DNA of 64,000 bases from contig OX421966.1 in assembly GCA_949128115.1 (NCBI GenBank), forward strand, positions 57,409,416 to 57,473,415. The letters are read 5' to 3'. How positions within the stretch are numbered: the first letter of the stretch is position 1; each line of letters opens with the position of its first letter. Positions 45,639 through 56,910 of the stretch are shown one piece after another. The notes below the pieces were generated by a model, which searched no databases, had not been told where the DNA came from, and saw only the letters and a list, made by a program, of their open reading frames with translations. This stretch comes from Anaspis maculata (lineage: Eukaryota; Arthropoda; Insecta; Coleoptera; Scraptiidae). Made by a program: the position numbers and the translations under genes.

Positions 45639-46355
45639 TTGATAATAATAATTTTGACCCCTTATATTTTCCACAGTTTGAAACCAATCACATTTTCACA
45701 CAAAGAAATGAACTCGCGGACCTTGATTATGTCAGAAATGATACCCCACACATCCTCTTTGATGACCAAACTTTGTTATTTCAGGGAGCCTCCATTGCAA
45801 AGTTGACAGCTTTACCTTGTCTCCCGACAGGCGCATCATTCTGACAGTGGTGACATCGTGATGAGCAGATTCTAGTTATCCAGAAATGACATCGAACATG
45901 AATCGATAGCAGTGTTTAGTGCTTGCTGCAGAAAATAGTCATGATCCCCTTGTACCCCTCAAGTTCCGGACCAGCAGGGGGTAATCGAAAAGAGGCGGCC
46001 CTACAGGCGGGCCAAAGTAGGTAATTCATTCTGGTTCTAGGAACAATCATGCCGAAGTTATTGTTTGTATCACAAAATGCAGGATTTTTTGTGTACGGCT
46101 AGTACTAAGAGAATCGTACCATTAAGTCGGAATTCTGACTTTCAAACTCAGAACTCTGACATTCTAACTCAAAATTCCGACTCCACATTCATAATTCTGA
46201 CTTTAATCTCAGAATTCTGACTTTCAAACTCAGAATTCCGACTTCAAGTTCAGAATTTCGACTTCAAACTCAGAATTTTGACTTCAATCAGAATTTCGAA
46301 TTTTTTTTTCGAAATTATAAAGAAAAACTCTGATGTCCGCTCTGCGCCTTCGTAT

Positions 46356-48446
46356 CTACGTGCCTGGAAGCGACAGATATTTTTTGTAGTTGGAATATGT
46401 AATTCAGGAAGCCTCCACAGATAGACATTATTTTCAAATAATAATGTGCGAATCGTTTGTTGAGTGGGTTAATAATAATTGACTTTTTAGTTAGCTTTCG
46501 ACTCTTCGATTCCAGTGATCATCCCAAATTAAATCCAATCAGTATGTTCGCCTCAGCAAATATCACCATAAAACTCATGTTCATCCCAATTACAAAGCAC
46601 AAAACGCAATAATAAAACCGCACAGCACCATCGCCATACACGCAGCCTGTATTTATTGTTTGTCGAGCATTTTATTTGATTTCGAGTTTTAGGTATAATC
46701 ATGTAAATGTATGTGATTTCAGAGCAGATTTAAATTAAAAACACTCAAGTCGTTTATATTATCCAATTTTATTTTAATTAAAATTCATTTATCGATGAAC
46801 AATTAGGTATTGGCGCGCCAATAATTTCATTTGTGTGTTTTCAAAATAGTCGTCATCATTGACTCTCAAAATGGGGCCAATGATTCGTTAGTGGGGAAGC
46901 TCTGGTAATGATATATTAATTGTGATTCAATATTATGTAGTTATAGTAAGTACTCATAATACCTACTCACTCGCAAATTATTACGGGACGCAAAATGTAG
47001 TATGATTGGATTGCCACTCGAACATCCTCCTGACATAACAGTGCTGAGTTGATTTGAAGGTGTTTATTTATCATAAGCGTAACAACTAAGCTGAATATTT
47101 ATTTAATAAACATTTTTGTAAATAATCAATTATCAGGAATCGGAATGAAATTACATGAAAGTATACAATTTGCTCGGTGAGTATTAGGTGTGGGTAATTG
47201 TTTTGAGTATGTACACGGAATTTCCAACTGACTTATGAATGCATAGCTCTGATAATTAGCCGTCGCAAATTAGTGATATTGTATCTGCATGTGAAACCCT
47301 GCTAAAATGTTAGATGAGTTTATAGTATTGAAGTGAAACGTTCGCAAATGCCTTCTCGCGCGCGGAACAAAGCGCCGAATCTAACTGACCCAAGTCGTTA
47401 TTTGCGAAACAGGATCGAATTAATCGAATGATAATGCCGCAGCAGACAAATATTGGTACAATTACTTTGTAAAGTAATTATCTGGGGATTAAGAGTCGGA
47501 AACTGATGCATGCGCAATTAGTTTTTGGATATAATACCACTGTGCGGTGGCTAATACAGGTTTGAACTCCCGCGCAATATGAGCAAAAGCGTTACGAAAC
47601 AAGCACGTTGCACACAAAATTACATTGAATCAAATCAAACAGAGTAGACAGAGTGGAAGGTGCTTTTTTCAGGTTCTTTCCCCGAAACACTCAACGCAAT
47701 AACCGATAAAATGAAAAACTGATTGAAATAAACAGAGAACAAAAAATGCAACAACTGAAAAAATATTTCAAACTATTCGTCAACGAAAAAGGGCAAGCAA
47801 CGAGTTCGAAAAACAGACACGCAGGGGAAGAATCCGTCAAATAAACCACTGACAAGGATGGCCCGAAAGTCTCACAAAATAGTTTTGTGAAAAAGTGCGG
47901 AAACTTCCTGAAAATTTCTTTTTTAGTGGCAGGTGGCAGGTTTTAGTGGTAGTGGCAAAGTTGGTGAGTGACCATACACAAAAACGAAGCTTAGAATATC
48001 GATAGACAATACATAACAGACCAGTCTATCTCCCCACCTTGCGGTGTGTTTAATAGGAGGCCTCGCCCAGAATATGGATTTACATCGCAGCAGTCATTCA
48101 TTTTGGTCTTTGGTACATTACTACGTAAAGTATAATTATATAAGACAAATGTGGCTAATAGAAGAAATCCAAAATCCAAAAAAAAGCATATTTGAGAAAC
48201 ATGCACGCATACAATAAATATCATTATTATTATTTTGTTGTTATCCTGGAAACTCATCAAGAGAAGCAGGTTGGCAAAAAATTATTTGCTCTGAAACCAC
48301 GGTGAATGGATAACGAAATATATTTGCCAAATGTCACCTGAGATGGAATGGCCATTCATGCAAAAAGTAAGGGAACAAAAGTAGAAGAAAAATTGTATGC
48401 AACACGTCGTAAGAAATAGGTACGGATGATTTTTCCACTAATTTCA
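46356..48446. other. Spacer, no gene seen
   Basis: About 2.1 kb of AT-rich, apparently single-copy DNA with no supported exon, RNA gene or recognisable repeat. It is one of the longest repeat-free stretches in the window. Confidence 0.45.
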
Positions 48447-49522
48447 AAGGACCCCGCACGATTCTCATGGAAAATGGCTCCTGGTTAAATTGTCTGAATT
48501 TTTGATATGTTGTAGCTCATGAGATACTAATCAAATACCGTGAACCCCAAACTCAAATAATGGACAGTTTTTTACCCACAGGGGGTTGAAGTTGGAGGTT
48601 TTGACGGCTTCAAAATGATATTATGACGTTAATAAGAGCTTTTTATTTGGTTTCTCTTCAAGTTGTGTTTCATGCTAAATGTATTTATTTGACAAAAAAA
48701 TATCTACTCCCTCCACCCCCAACCCCTATCTACCATCATAAAATTCGAGATAACTCCCAAAAGCCATGCGGGTGGCTTCTGTGATTTAAATTATGAATTT
48801 TGACATGAAAATTATTTTCGACCCCTAATGTTGGGGTGCCGATTTTCCAATTTTCCTTGGTTAATTTGGCTGAATTTTTGGTATTGTGTATTTCTAATTC
48901 TGCTGAACAAAAAGCTCATACCAAAACTTATTCCTATGAACAGTTTTTGTTCTGCAGAGGACTGAAGTTCAATATTTATGCTCTCAAATCTTCAACTTCA
49001 GTCCCCTGTAGAACAAAAACTGTCCATGGGAATAAGTTTTGGCAGAGAAACTTTTTGTTCAGCAGAATTGGAAGTACACAATACCAAAAATTTAGCCAAA
49101 TTAACCGCGGAAAATTGGAAAATCGGCACCCCAACATTAGGGGTGGGAAATTATTTTTATGTCAAAATTCCTAATTTGAATCACAGAAGCCATCTGCATG
49201 GCTTTTGAGAGTAATCTCGAATTTTGTGATGGTAGATAGGGGATGGGGGTGGAGGAGGGGGTTGATATTTTTCTGTCAAATAAATACATTTAGCATGGAA
49301 CACAACTTGAAGAGAAACCAAAAAGGAAGCTTTCATTCACGTCAGAATATCATTTTCAAGCCGTCAAAACCTCCAAATTCAACCCCCTGTGGGTAAAAAA
49401 ACTGTCCATTATTTGAGTTTAGGGTTCACGGTATTTGATTAGTATCTCATGAGCTACAACATATCAAAAATTCAGAGAATTTAACCGGGAGCCATTTTCC
49501 ATACGAATCGTGCGGGGTCCTT
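48447..49522. mobile_element. Near-perfect palindrome, 1076 bp
   Basis: AAGGACCCCGCACGATTC and its complement form the ends, with TCA on both sides. The arms (about 530 bp each) are highly similar to the centre near 48990. Open frames across the arms appear in both orientations and are not genes. Confidence 0.85.
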
Positions 49523-49573
49523 TCAAGAGACATGGACAAAGCAAGTCCGAAATAGGACCTTTTTGATGTAGAA

Positions 49574-49742
49574 CGAGGGGTAAACCACTGACAAAATTTT
49601 TGTACACCGATTTCCAATGATATTCATATGATCTCTTATGATTTCCAAATGATTTCCAAACGATTTTCAATAACTTCCACATGATTCCCAAATGATTTCC
49701 ATGGAAGTGTACACCAGATTTCCAGTGATGGTAGTTTACGCG
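49574..49742. mobile_element. MITE with internal minisatellite, copy 1
   Basis: It starts CGAGGGGTAAACCACTGAC like the element at 54045, has ATGATTTCCAA-type 11-bp repeats inside, and shares CATGGAAGTGTACACCAGAT near the end. The right terminus is degenerate (GTAGTTTACGCG). Confidence 0.7.
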
Positions 49743-50846
49743 TAATCTATATTGTCTACTTGACATACGTCAACAACGAGTAGACAACGTAGACTATGTG
49801 AACTATGTCGACAATGGTGGACAACGTAGACTATCTAGTTACTTCTCATTTCCCCCCATTTTTATGTCAACCACTACGTCAGAATTCTGATTGTTAATAA
49901 CCTCTAAATGTCCAGAACAATGTATGATGCTGGTTTTTGTATCTATTTATTTTGAGAGGTTTGGGTTCACAACCAGATTATTTTTTTCTTGAACCCCAAA
50001 AGTCTATTCCAAGTTCAATTGATATGTAAAAATGTTTATTTCACGTGTACCAACATCAATCTATTGACAATAACTGACTGACTAGAAAGTCAATACCTAT
50101 TTGTTTTTCTTCTTCACGTCACTCTTACGTACGTAATTGACATTTGACAGTTAATTTTGAGGTTATTTTGTGTAGTCTACATAGTTGACATAGTTTACAT
50201 TGAAAATGATCATATAATCTACGTATTTCTACGTATTAGTAGTTTACAATACGAGTTGGCTGTTACATAAGTGGTTTTCAGACACGAAGCCGAAATTTGC
50301 AGAACGAGGGCGCAGCCCGAGTTCTGTGAGAGGCTGAGTGTCGGAAAGCATCTTGTGTAACAAGCCACGAGTGTTGTACAACATTTACCGTGTTTGTTTT
50401 TGGTTTTAGCATTGAGTCAACAGTCCAAATCCAATTCAACTTCCAAAGCTGGAACCAAAAAAATTCTCTTTGTGGTGCTGGTGGTCAGTGGCATAGCCAA
50501 GGGGGGCGAGAGTGGACGAATGACCCCACTTCCATACCTCCCAAGCGCCCACGGCACTTCACCCCACACTAAACCGATAGAGAAAAAAATTCTGGCAAAC
50601 ATTTTCAAGAAGCGCGGAATTTTTCAGGGAAGAAAGTTTGATTATTAAGTAATTTTGTGAAAATGTCAAAAGCCAAAATTGCAGAACGCGCAAAATATAC
50701 CGATTATCATCAGCATTAATATTATTATGCGCAAATAATTTCGCTTGCGGTGCTACCTCTCATCGAATTGCAGCTTCGCCGTTGCCTTTACCCTTAAACT
50801 CTGACTACGCTACGAGTTAATAAAAATTAGTTTTCGTGAAAACCAC
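49743..50846. other. Spacer with a weak palindrome
   Basis: GACAACGTAGACTATGTGAA (about 49782) and GTGTAGTCTACATAGTTGAC (about 50171) suggest an old inverted repeat. GTGGCATAGCCAAGGGGGGC (about 50490) resembles a common dispersed-repeat tail. No gene seen. Confidence 0.35.
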
Positions 50847-51470
50847 CTACCAGATATTATTAAAGTAACAATAAAAAGCAAAAATTTTCTCAATAATATC
50901 TGTTTCTTCGCAAATATGACATGGTTTCATGATGAAATCACTTTGCCAGGTCAGCAAGATTTTTATTAGAAGAATATAGGCACTCACATTCCAGAAAACA
51001 AGAATATTATTGGGAACCGATTGAGTACAGTAAAGGTTAATCTGATAAACTAGCCAAAATATCATTCAGGAGGTCTTCATGAAAAAATAAACTAAAAAAA
51101 ATCAATAAGACGATTTTTTCTATTCACGGGTGCAGTTGACCCGATGACCTTGGGAAATGGAGCTAAGGCTGGGGTCACATCCCTTTTATTCCATATTTGT
51201 TGCGCCAAAGGGATATCGTAGTCTGAATCATTGCTATTTTTTTGTAATATCTTCGTCGTTGGATTCAGTTCCAACTGGCTTCACGTCAAGGTCATCGTCT
51301 GGATCTGGATCCAAAACGTCCGCTATTGGAATGTTGTCATCCATTTGAGGGTCCATTTCTTCCTCCCAGTCGTCTTCAACCTCAAAACCATCATCAGACG
51401 GTACAAGGTTCACAATTTCGTTTGTTACATTGTTCGATGTCAAATTCTTGAGTTTATAAGATATGCTCAT
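50847..51470 (-). pseudogene. piggyBac-like transposase, N-terminal remnant
   Basis: On the minus strand an acidic N-terminal region (51470-51234, DDWEEEMDPQMDDNIPIADV) is followed in another frame by WNKRDVTPALAPFPKVIG and PVNRKNRLIDFF, then in a further frame INLYCTQSV and LLTWQSDF. These match the order of N-terminal blocks in piggyBac transposases (acidic start, 'W........F....g', 'dlf..F', 'TN.Ya', 'yWs.d'). The DDE catalytic part is missing. Frameshifts show it is inactive. Confidence 0.65.
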
Positions 51471-51880
51471 TCTGGGAAAATTCTGGAGTCACTGGAGCAC
51501 AGTGGTTCCATATTGGCACCACGAGAAATAGGGGGTTTGACTACAGTTGATTTGTAAATAGGTATTGTACAAGTCATTCCCCGGTGACTATAAGTCAACT
51601 GCATGAGAAATTCTGGAAAGTTTCCTAAAAAACTTGTTTTTCACCGAAAATTTGAAAAATAGCACCTGAAGACGTCCAAGACCAGCAACTGCAGTGTTCA
51701 TTCCCCTCTAGCATCAATTAGAAGCGATCACGCGAGATGACTTTGCTGCCAGCAAAAAGATGGCACCAAAGACAACATAATTATGGTTGTCATGGTTTAG
51801 CGCTGTGACCACCTTGCGGCTAGGGAAAAAACTCAGAATATGTGGTTTCACCTTGGAACCACTTCCCTTCAAAGGGTTAA
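51471..51880 (-). mobile_element. piggyBac-like element 5' end
   Basis: On the minus strand the element would start at TTAA (51880-51877) followed by CCCTTTGAAGGGAAGTGG. TTAA is the obligatory piggyBac target and CCC(T/Y)-type ends are usual. The remnant transposase begins 410 bp inside. The 3' end was not found; the element seems truncated near 50.8 kb. Confidence 0.6.
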
Positions 51881-51934
51881 CACCTCGACTTTTGTCACCT
51901 CAGGCTTTTGCTTAAACACGGCAGGGCAGCTCAG

Positions 51935-52781
51935 CAGGGCCGGCTCCACAGCTTTTGGCGCTCAAGGCCAGGGCCGTCTCTAGACATTTGGCCGCCCTCG
52001 TGCAAAAACTGTTAGGCCGCCCCTCTCTCCATTTTTTTTAATGTTAAATTTTGTATACAGATTCTCCAATTTAAATTTTATTTTATGAAAATAACAGAAA
52101 CGGCGACTGGAATTGCAGTTTTTGCATTTTGAAGTTGATAAACAAATAAACGAAACTTAACTTACCTACCGGACGATTCGTGAATAAGCTAAAATAACGT
52201 CAAAATAAGACGCCTGGCTTTTCCTCGTGTCTATTAGGAGTAAACAATAACTACACTTGAATACCGACCTGCTTCTAGGTACGGTACTTACCAATCGATT
52301 ACAATGCCACTGCCCATTGGTAGAAATCAAGAATTGACCAAGGATCTTGCAAAATCTGATTCCATATTCACGTGTTTTAAATGTAGGATCTATCATACGG
52401 TTTCAAAAAAATGTTCAGAGGCGGCCGCGAAGGTGAAATATAAAAAGCAAAAAAATAGAAAAAAACGCATTCCTGCCCCGAAATGCCGCCCCCTGAATCT
52501 GACCGCCCTTGTGCCATGCACGAGTTACACGCCCGCTTAAGACGGCCCTGCCCAAGGCGAAGTTCTGTAATGCGCCCTTTTATGAATGAAAGAATAGCTC
52601 CTCAATTTTTTGAATGATTACAATAATGTTGATAATAATTGAAAAATGCACAAATTGTGAGTGAGAAAGCGCCGCAGTCGAATTTTTTTCAAGATGGAGA
52701 GAGATGAAGAGCGCTCAGACGCCCCCCAAATTTGGCGCCCGAGGCGGTCGCCTCGCTCGCCACACCCTAAAGCCGACTCTG
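51935..52781. mobile_element. hAT-like MITE (outer), interrupted
   Basis: The ends CAGGGCCGGCT and the complement of CAGAGTCGGCT are flanked by CAGCTCAG and CAGGACAG (6 of 8 identical), consistent with an old 8-bp duplication. Without the inner element about 257 bp remain. Confidence 0.55.
51969..52550. mobile_element. hAT-like MITE (inner), 582 bp
   Basis: CAGGGCCGTC and GACGGCCCTG are exact inverted termini. Flanks CTCAAGGC and CCCAAGGC are an 8-bp duplication with one change. It lies inside the outer element and is therefore younger. Confidence 0.8.
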
Positions 52782-52789
52782 CAGGACAG

Positions 52790-53571
52790 GGCGGGCCAAA
52801 AAGTCTGTCGGCCCTCCTTCATATTCTCAGGGGCCCTATCTCACAATTGCGCCCAGGGCCCCCAATTCCCCTAGTCCGCCACTGGAAAACTGCGATTGGT
52901 TTGACAAATTACGAAAACCAAAAAATTACAGACATAAAATGAAAGATGCTAGTTCCGACAGACGTTTTCAAACTCACAGGCACTCTTGACCCATTTAATT
53001 TATGAACTCTCGGTACTTCCGTGCGTGCTCTGTTGTTGCATCCAAAGAAAAATCATATCTAAAAGACTAACTGTCAGTTCCACAAAAAAGATGGTCAGAG
53101 ATCAAGGCTGATTGCAGATTAACTGAACTTTTTTCTGCTGAATGCTAGGCGATTACCCACAAAAAATGCCTGAAATCTGTACTAGACCCATGATCTTTTC
53201 ATTATTGAGGGATAAATCAGCATTTCCATTGATCAGTCAGCTACAAATTGACAAACAAAACTCGCGAATCAACTAATCTCGTGATATCTGTTCTGTGGAA
53301 CGTATATGTGTGGAACCCACGGTTTAAGTCCTAAATCAAAATTTTCTGTATCAGCCCACGATGATACAAAAAATTGTGAGAATTGGAAGGAAGGAAACTG
53401 AATGCCAGATTTTTTCAGGTTTTTCTTTGGTCTCGTCTTTGGTGGTACCTACCAAAATAAATCTCACAAACTGAAAATGTGCATTTCAAATCCTACCCAA
53501 ATCCAGATACCCAGATACCTGTTGTAGAAGTTTAACTGGTTGCCTACACCCACTCGTTAAACCTATCAACT
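52790..53571. other. Spacer, no gene seen
   Basis: No supported exon or repeat beyond a GGCCC-rich stretch at 52830-52880. Confidence 0.4.
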
Positions 53572-53585
53572 TCTGAGCATGAATT

Positions 53586-53931
53586 TTTTTTTTTTTTTTT
53601 AATCGTATATTTAACGTCGGCCCATTTGCGCAACGAGGCCTAATACCGACGCCGGTGAATGCTTTCCTCCACTATACCGGAAATTTTGCCGAACCCCTGT
53701 GTGTTCCAACACAGGGTAGGGATTTTCAACGACCACCAACATCGCATGGGGTCGGCACCATCGTTCGTATTTTACGTGCTATGCGACACACGGCGCGTCT
53801 TGCATTTAGCAAGCATTCCAATTTAACCAAGGAGCTTGTTTTCGAGGCCGAAAATCCGTCCCCGGCGGAGATCGAACCCGCGACCTCTGGAGTGGTAGTC
53901 GAACGCGCTAACTAACCACACCACATGCTCC
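53586..53931 (-). mobile_element. tRNA-derived SINE, 346 bp, complete with target duplication
   Basis: On the minus strand it starts GGAGCATGTGGTGTGGTTAG, with an A-box-like GTGGTTAGTTAGCGCG and a B box GGGTTCGATCTCC. It continues through a ~250-bp body and ends in a poly(A) tail (T run at 53586-53600 on plus). It is flanked by a perfect 14-bp direct repeat TCTGAGCATGAATT (53572-53585 and 53932-53945), proof of LINE-type insertion. The 'GCGCGTTCGACT' region resembles class II (Leu/Ser-like) tRNAs. Confidence 0.92.
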
Positions 53932-54044
53932 TCTGAGCATGAATTATAACCAAAACGTATACTCGCTTTGAAATTAGGCGTAGCAGAGCTCTTTTTTCTT
54001 CTTCTGTGCATCTTTTCCCACGCCCAATCCAGCTCAGCTTTCCA

Positions 54045-54244
54045 CGAGGGATAAACCACTGACGGAATTTTCGTACACCGATTTCCAATGATCTTTCAAG
54101 AGATTTCCAATGATTTCCAAATGATTTTCAAATGATTTCCAAAATGATTTCCAATGATTTCCGAATGATTTCCAATGATTTTCAATGATTTTCAATGATC
54201 TCCATGGAAGTGTACACCAGATTTCCAAGGTGGTTCACCCCTCG
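54045..54244. mobile_element. MITE with internal minisatellite, copy 2 (8-bp duplication)
   Basis: CGAGGGATAAACCAC and the complement of CGAGGGGTGAACCAC form the ends, flanked by a perfect GCTTTCCA duplication (54037-54044, 54245-54252). The middle is about ten copies of an ATGATTTCCAA-type 11-12-bp unit. Confidence 0.85.
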
Positions 54245-54699
54245 GCTTTCCATTTCCAAATAACCCACCATTTGGTACCGGAACCCATTTTCTCCTGAGC
54301 AAATTCGATTTTCGTGCAACCGGGAGATATTGCAACAGATTTGAGCCTGGTTCTTCAGTACTCGGTTTCCGAGTCTAATACCGTCTGGTTTTGTTGACCA
54401 ATTTGAGCCGCTTATGGCTCCGGGGCTAAGAGGACAGTTCCTAGGGCATATACCCCTCAGCTGATGATAGCCCAGGACTAGCTTGTGTGGGTTCGGGCAG
54501 ACTGTGCTTGGGTTGTGGGAGTCCGTACTTAGCGGTAGGAGTAAAATAAATGAGAAGAGTTAACGGTATATTGGAATTAACAAAAGGTTACGAACAAAAA
54601 AATACATAACAAACTGTAACCATCTCTGCAGCAAACAATGAAATGGAAAAGGTGGGTAGGTACTCATCCGGCAGAATAATTCCAGTCCATGAGTGAAGC

Positions 54700-54923
54700 T
54701 CAAGAAGATCTGGTTGTTCCTTTGTGCTGGTCGGTGAAGCCATCATTCTCACTGGAAGACTGCCAATGCGGAAGACTCTGCTCATAATGGTGGGCATCTT
54801 TCCGCATACAAAGAGGTGTGAAGTGAGGCGCCACCAGTGTCGAAACGAGACGGAAGGAGCCAGGCGAGAGTCCTGACGGCACACTGGAGCCAGCCGGGCA
54901 ATCTTCCAGCAAGACAACTCCAC
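54700..54923 (-). CDS. Candidate last exon, unidentified protein
   Basis: After a good acceptor (CCCTGTGATGTTTTCTAG) a frame of 73 full codons, after two split-codon bases, runs to a stop at 54702-54700. It is GC-richer than its flanks. The C-terminal part is hydrophilic (MRKDAHHYEQSLPHW, SSSENDGFTDQHKGT), like a cytosolic tail. An alternative frame is open to 54588 with a less convincing composition. No upstream exon was identified, and no family recognised. Confidence 0.35.
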
Positions 54924-54973
54924 CTAGAAAACATCACAGGGATCAGCGACAAATAAATACACATTTTTTCCAA

Positions 54974-55891
54974 TCAAAATTTGGATATAATTTGGATTAC
55001 ATTTAGCCCAGGCATTTTAGTCGAAACATCGTGGTAACCCGTAACAAATTCCCTCAAAGCTGAATTTTGGTATATATGTTCTATTGGACCTACGGAACAA
55101 CATATCAAAATACTCGGACTTACACCCTCGTGCGTCCTTGGATTTTTATCCTCAAAGGTCAAGTTCTAAGAATTAGACAGATACCTATCTCCAAGCTGTT
55201 CCTGCAAGTGAACGGAGTATCCGATCGATATAAGATATGTTTCAAATGAACGAGAGAGATTCGTTGTTAGTGCTTAAGTGTGTGAGGGAGCCCTTGTAAC
55301 TCTTCCGGTTAGTGAGTTCTGCGGTAAAGGCGGTTGAGTGTTGATTTGTCGCCTGGATATTTCAGGAAAAACCATGTGAGAATCTGAAGCATCAAGCAAT
55401 GTCGCACAAAGTTGAATATTGACATATAACTGGTATGATCCCTAGGGAAGAACATATCAAAATATTTGAACTTACACCTCTGTGCCTCCTACGATTTTGG
55501 GGCTTTGAATATCTAGTCAAAAAATTCACCCAGACACTTTTCTCTAAAACTGTTCCTGTGGACAAACCAATCATTTTAACAATATAAGGTGGGTCTCAAA
55601 GGAAACACGGTATGTTGTTGCCTATGAAGTGGACTCCGGTAGCCATGAAACATTTCTGCCTGATAGTGGCGTGAATAGTACGCGCAAGGTGGAATTTCTC
55701 TCCTGGATCTTTGAATCAGAAACATGTAAGAATATTTTGTGATGGCCAATAAAGCTGAGCATTGTTAATAGGTTCTTCTTCCCATCTTCGGAACAGACCC
55801 AAGTGATGAGACTGATGAGTGAACAGTTGATATTCACAGTGCTCATCCCGAAAATAATGAATTCTCTACAAAAAAATTGTGGTTCCTTCAT
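54974..55891. repeat. Diverged tandem copies (~350 bp) of a dispersed repeat
   Basis: AACATATCAAAATA recurs at about 55100 and 55449 with similar flanks, and a third partial copy lies near 55690-55800 (CATGTAAGAATATT region). A single inverted relative lies at 56747-56885: GACGCACAAGGGTGT, TTTCGATATGTTATTCCTTAGG and CCTGGGCTAAT match the complement of 55011-55140. Confidence 0.65.
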
Positions 55892-56690
55892 TTAGGGGCA
55901 TCATTGTCTGAAGCTGTCAAAAATAAAAATTACCGACGTATCCTATATTTATGTTTATCTTGGACAAAAACAGCATCAATTGCTTACGCCTATTTATATT
56001 ACAAAGTCAGAGCATCAATTTTTTATTAAACAAGTTTTACACCTACTTTTTTTCTGAAAATGGAATAACGGCTACAGAAAAGATGATTTTATGTTTCTAT
56101 TGCCTGATAGATACAATAGCTTTTGATATTTTCTGATAGAGGAAGAAGTTCGCTTAGTATTACACACAAAAACAGTGGAACCGCTCCATCATTCATCGGT
56201 AAAAAAAAGAACTGCAAAAATTGTATGCATTTTCGGGAGAAAATTGGGCATATAATCACTTTCACAACAGATCAATTTTCTGATCTTGTAATAAATACAG
56301 GCACATTGTTTTTATCATTTTCGGGTATAAAATGGTTAGGAACAATGAATTCTGTTGGAAATACTCAATTGAGATGATTCTAACCATACGGAAACCGAAA
56401 TTAGAAACCGACAACTTCAGATGGCAAAAATCGTCGATTTTTCAGTGAAACTTGTTTAATCGTATTTCAATTCAATTTTAAACACCATATTTGATATCAG
56501 AGGCCAAGATTTAGTTAGAAACGACACCACACTTGCCGATATCAATTCGAGGTTTTTGAGAGAAAAACAAAATAAATTTTGCCGATCTTCTTTTTTTTTT
56601 CAGGCAACCCAAACTACTTATTAACCATTCAAACGTCAAGCAAATATTGTGAAGCCTTGAGGCATCTAAATATGATTTTTTTATATATAT
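55892..56690. other. Spacer, no gene seen
   Basis: AT-rich, with a short (TA)n at about 56681-56692. No supported exon. Confidence 0.4.
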
Positions 56691-56698
56691 ATAAGCTA

Positions 56699-56910
56699 CA
56701 GGGTGTCATTTACGCATTTAAAATGGCAATATTTAGCCCCCTCCCCCACAATCAATGACGCACAAGGGTGTGCCACCGAGTATTTCGATATGTTATTCCT
56801 TAGGTCTTACAAGGCCCGTATACCAAATTTCAGCTTTGTGGGAATTTGTTGCGGGTTAAAACCTAATATGCCTGGGCTAATTGCAAAACATGGATTACAT
56901 TGGAAAAGGT
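56699..56910 (+). repeat. Dispersed repeat starting ACAGGGTGTCATTTACGC
   Basis: The ACAGGGTGTC start resembles other element termini in the window. The body matches (inverted) the tandem copies at 54974-55891. Confidence 0.55.

Larger units (their letters stand above)
43384..46355. mobile_element. 3-kb foldback element with ~1.4-kb arms
   Basis: The ends are CGAGGGCGCAGAACTGACGT and the complement of GTCCGCTCTGCGCCTTCG. The outer arms hold degenerate ~20-bp tandem repeats built on CAGAATTCTGACTTTCAAAC (43436-43575 and 46123-46310). The inner arms match to a centre near 44740 ('gaccccctgctggtcc' against 'ggaccagcagggggt', CGATGTCGCC against GGTGACATCG). Nested MITEs at 43601-43692 (left arm) and 45313-45638 (right arm). 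No transposase; classed as foldback. Confidence 0.8.

Noticed and set aside
48836..49208. Frames of 76-112 codons near the centre of the 1.08-kb palindrome
   Set aside because: They run through both arms of a palindrome and lack coding character.
54974..55891. Tandem receptor-like exons on the minus strand (ILICSSLG-type frames)
   Set aside because: The same sequence occurs inverted at 56699-56910 as a dispersed repeat, so repeat duplication is the simpler reading.
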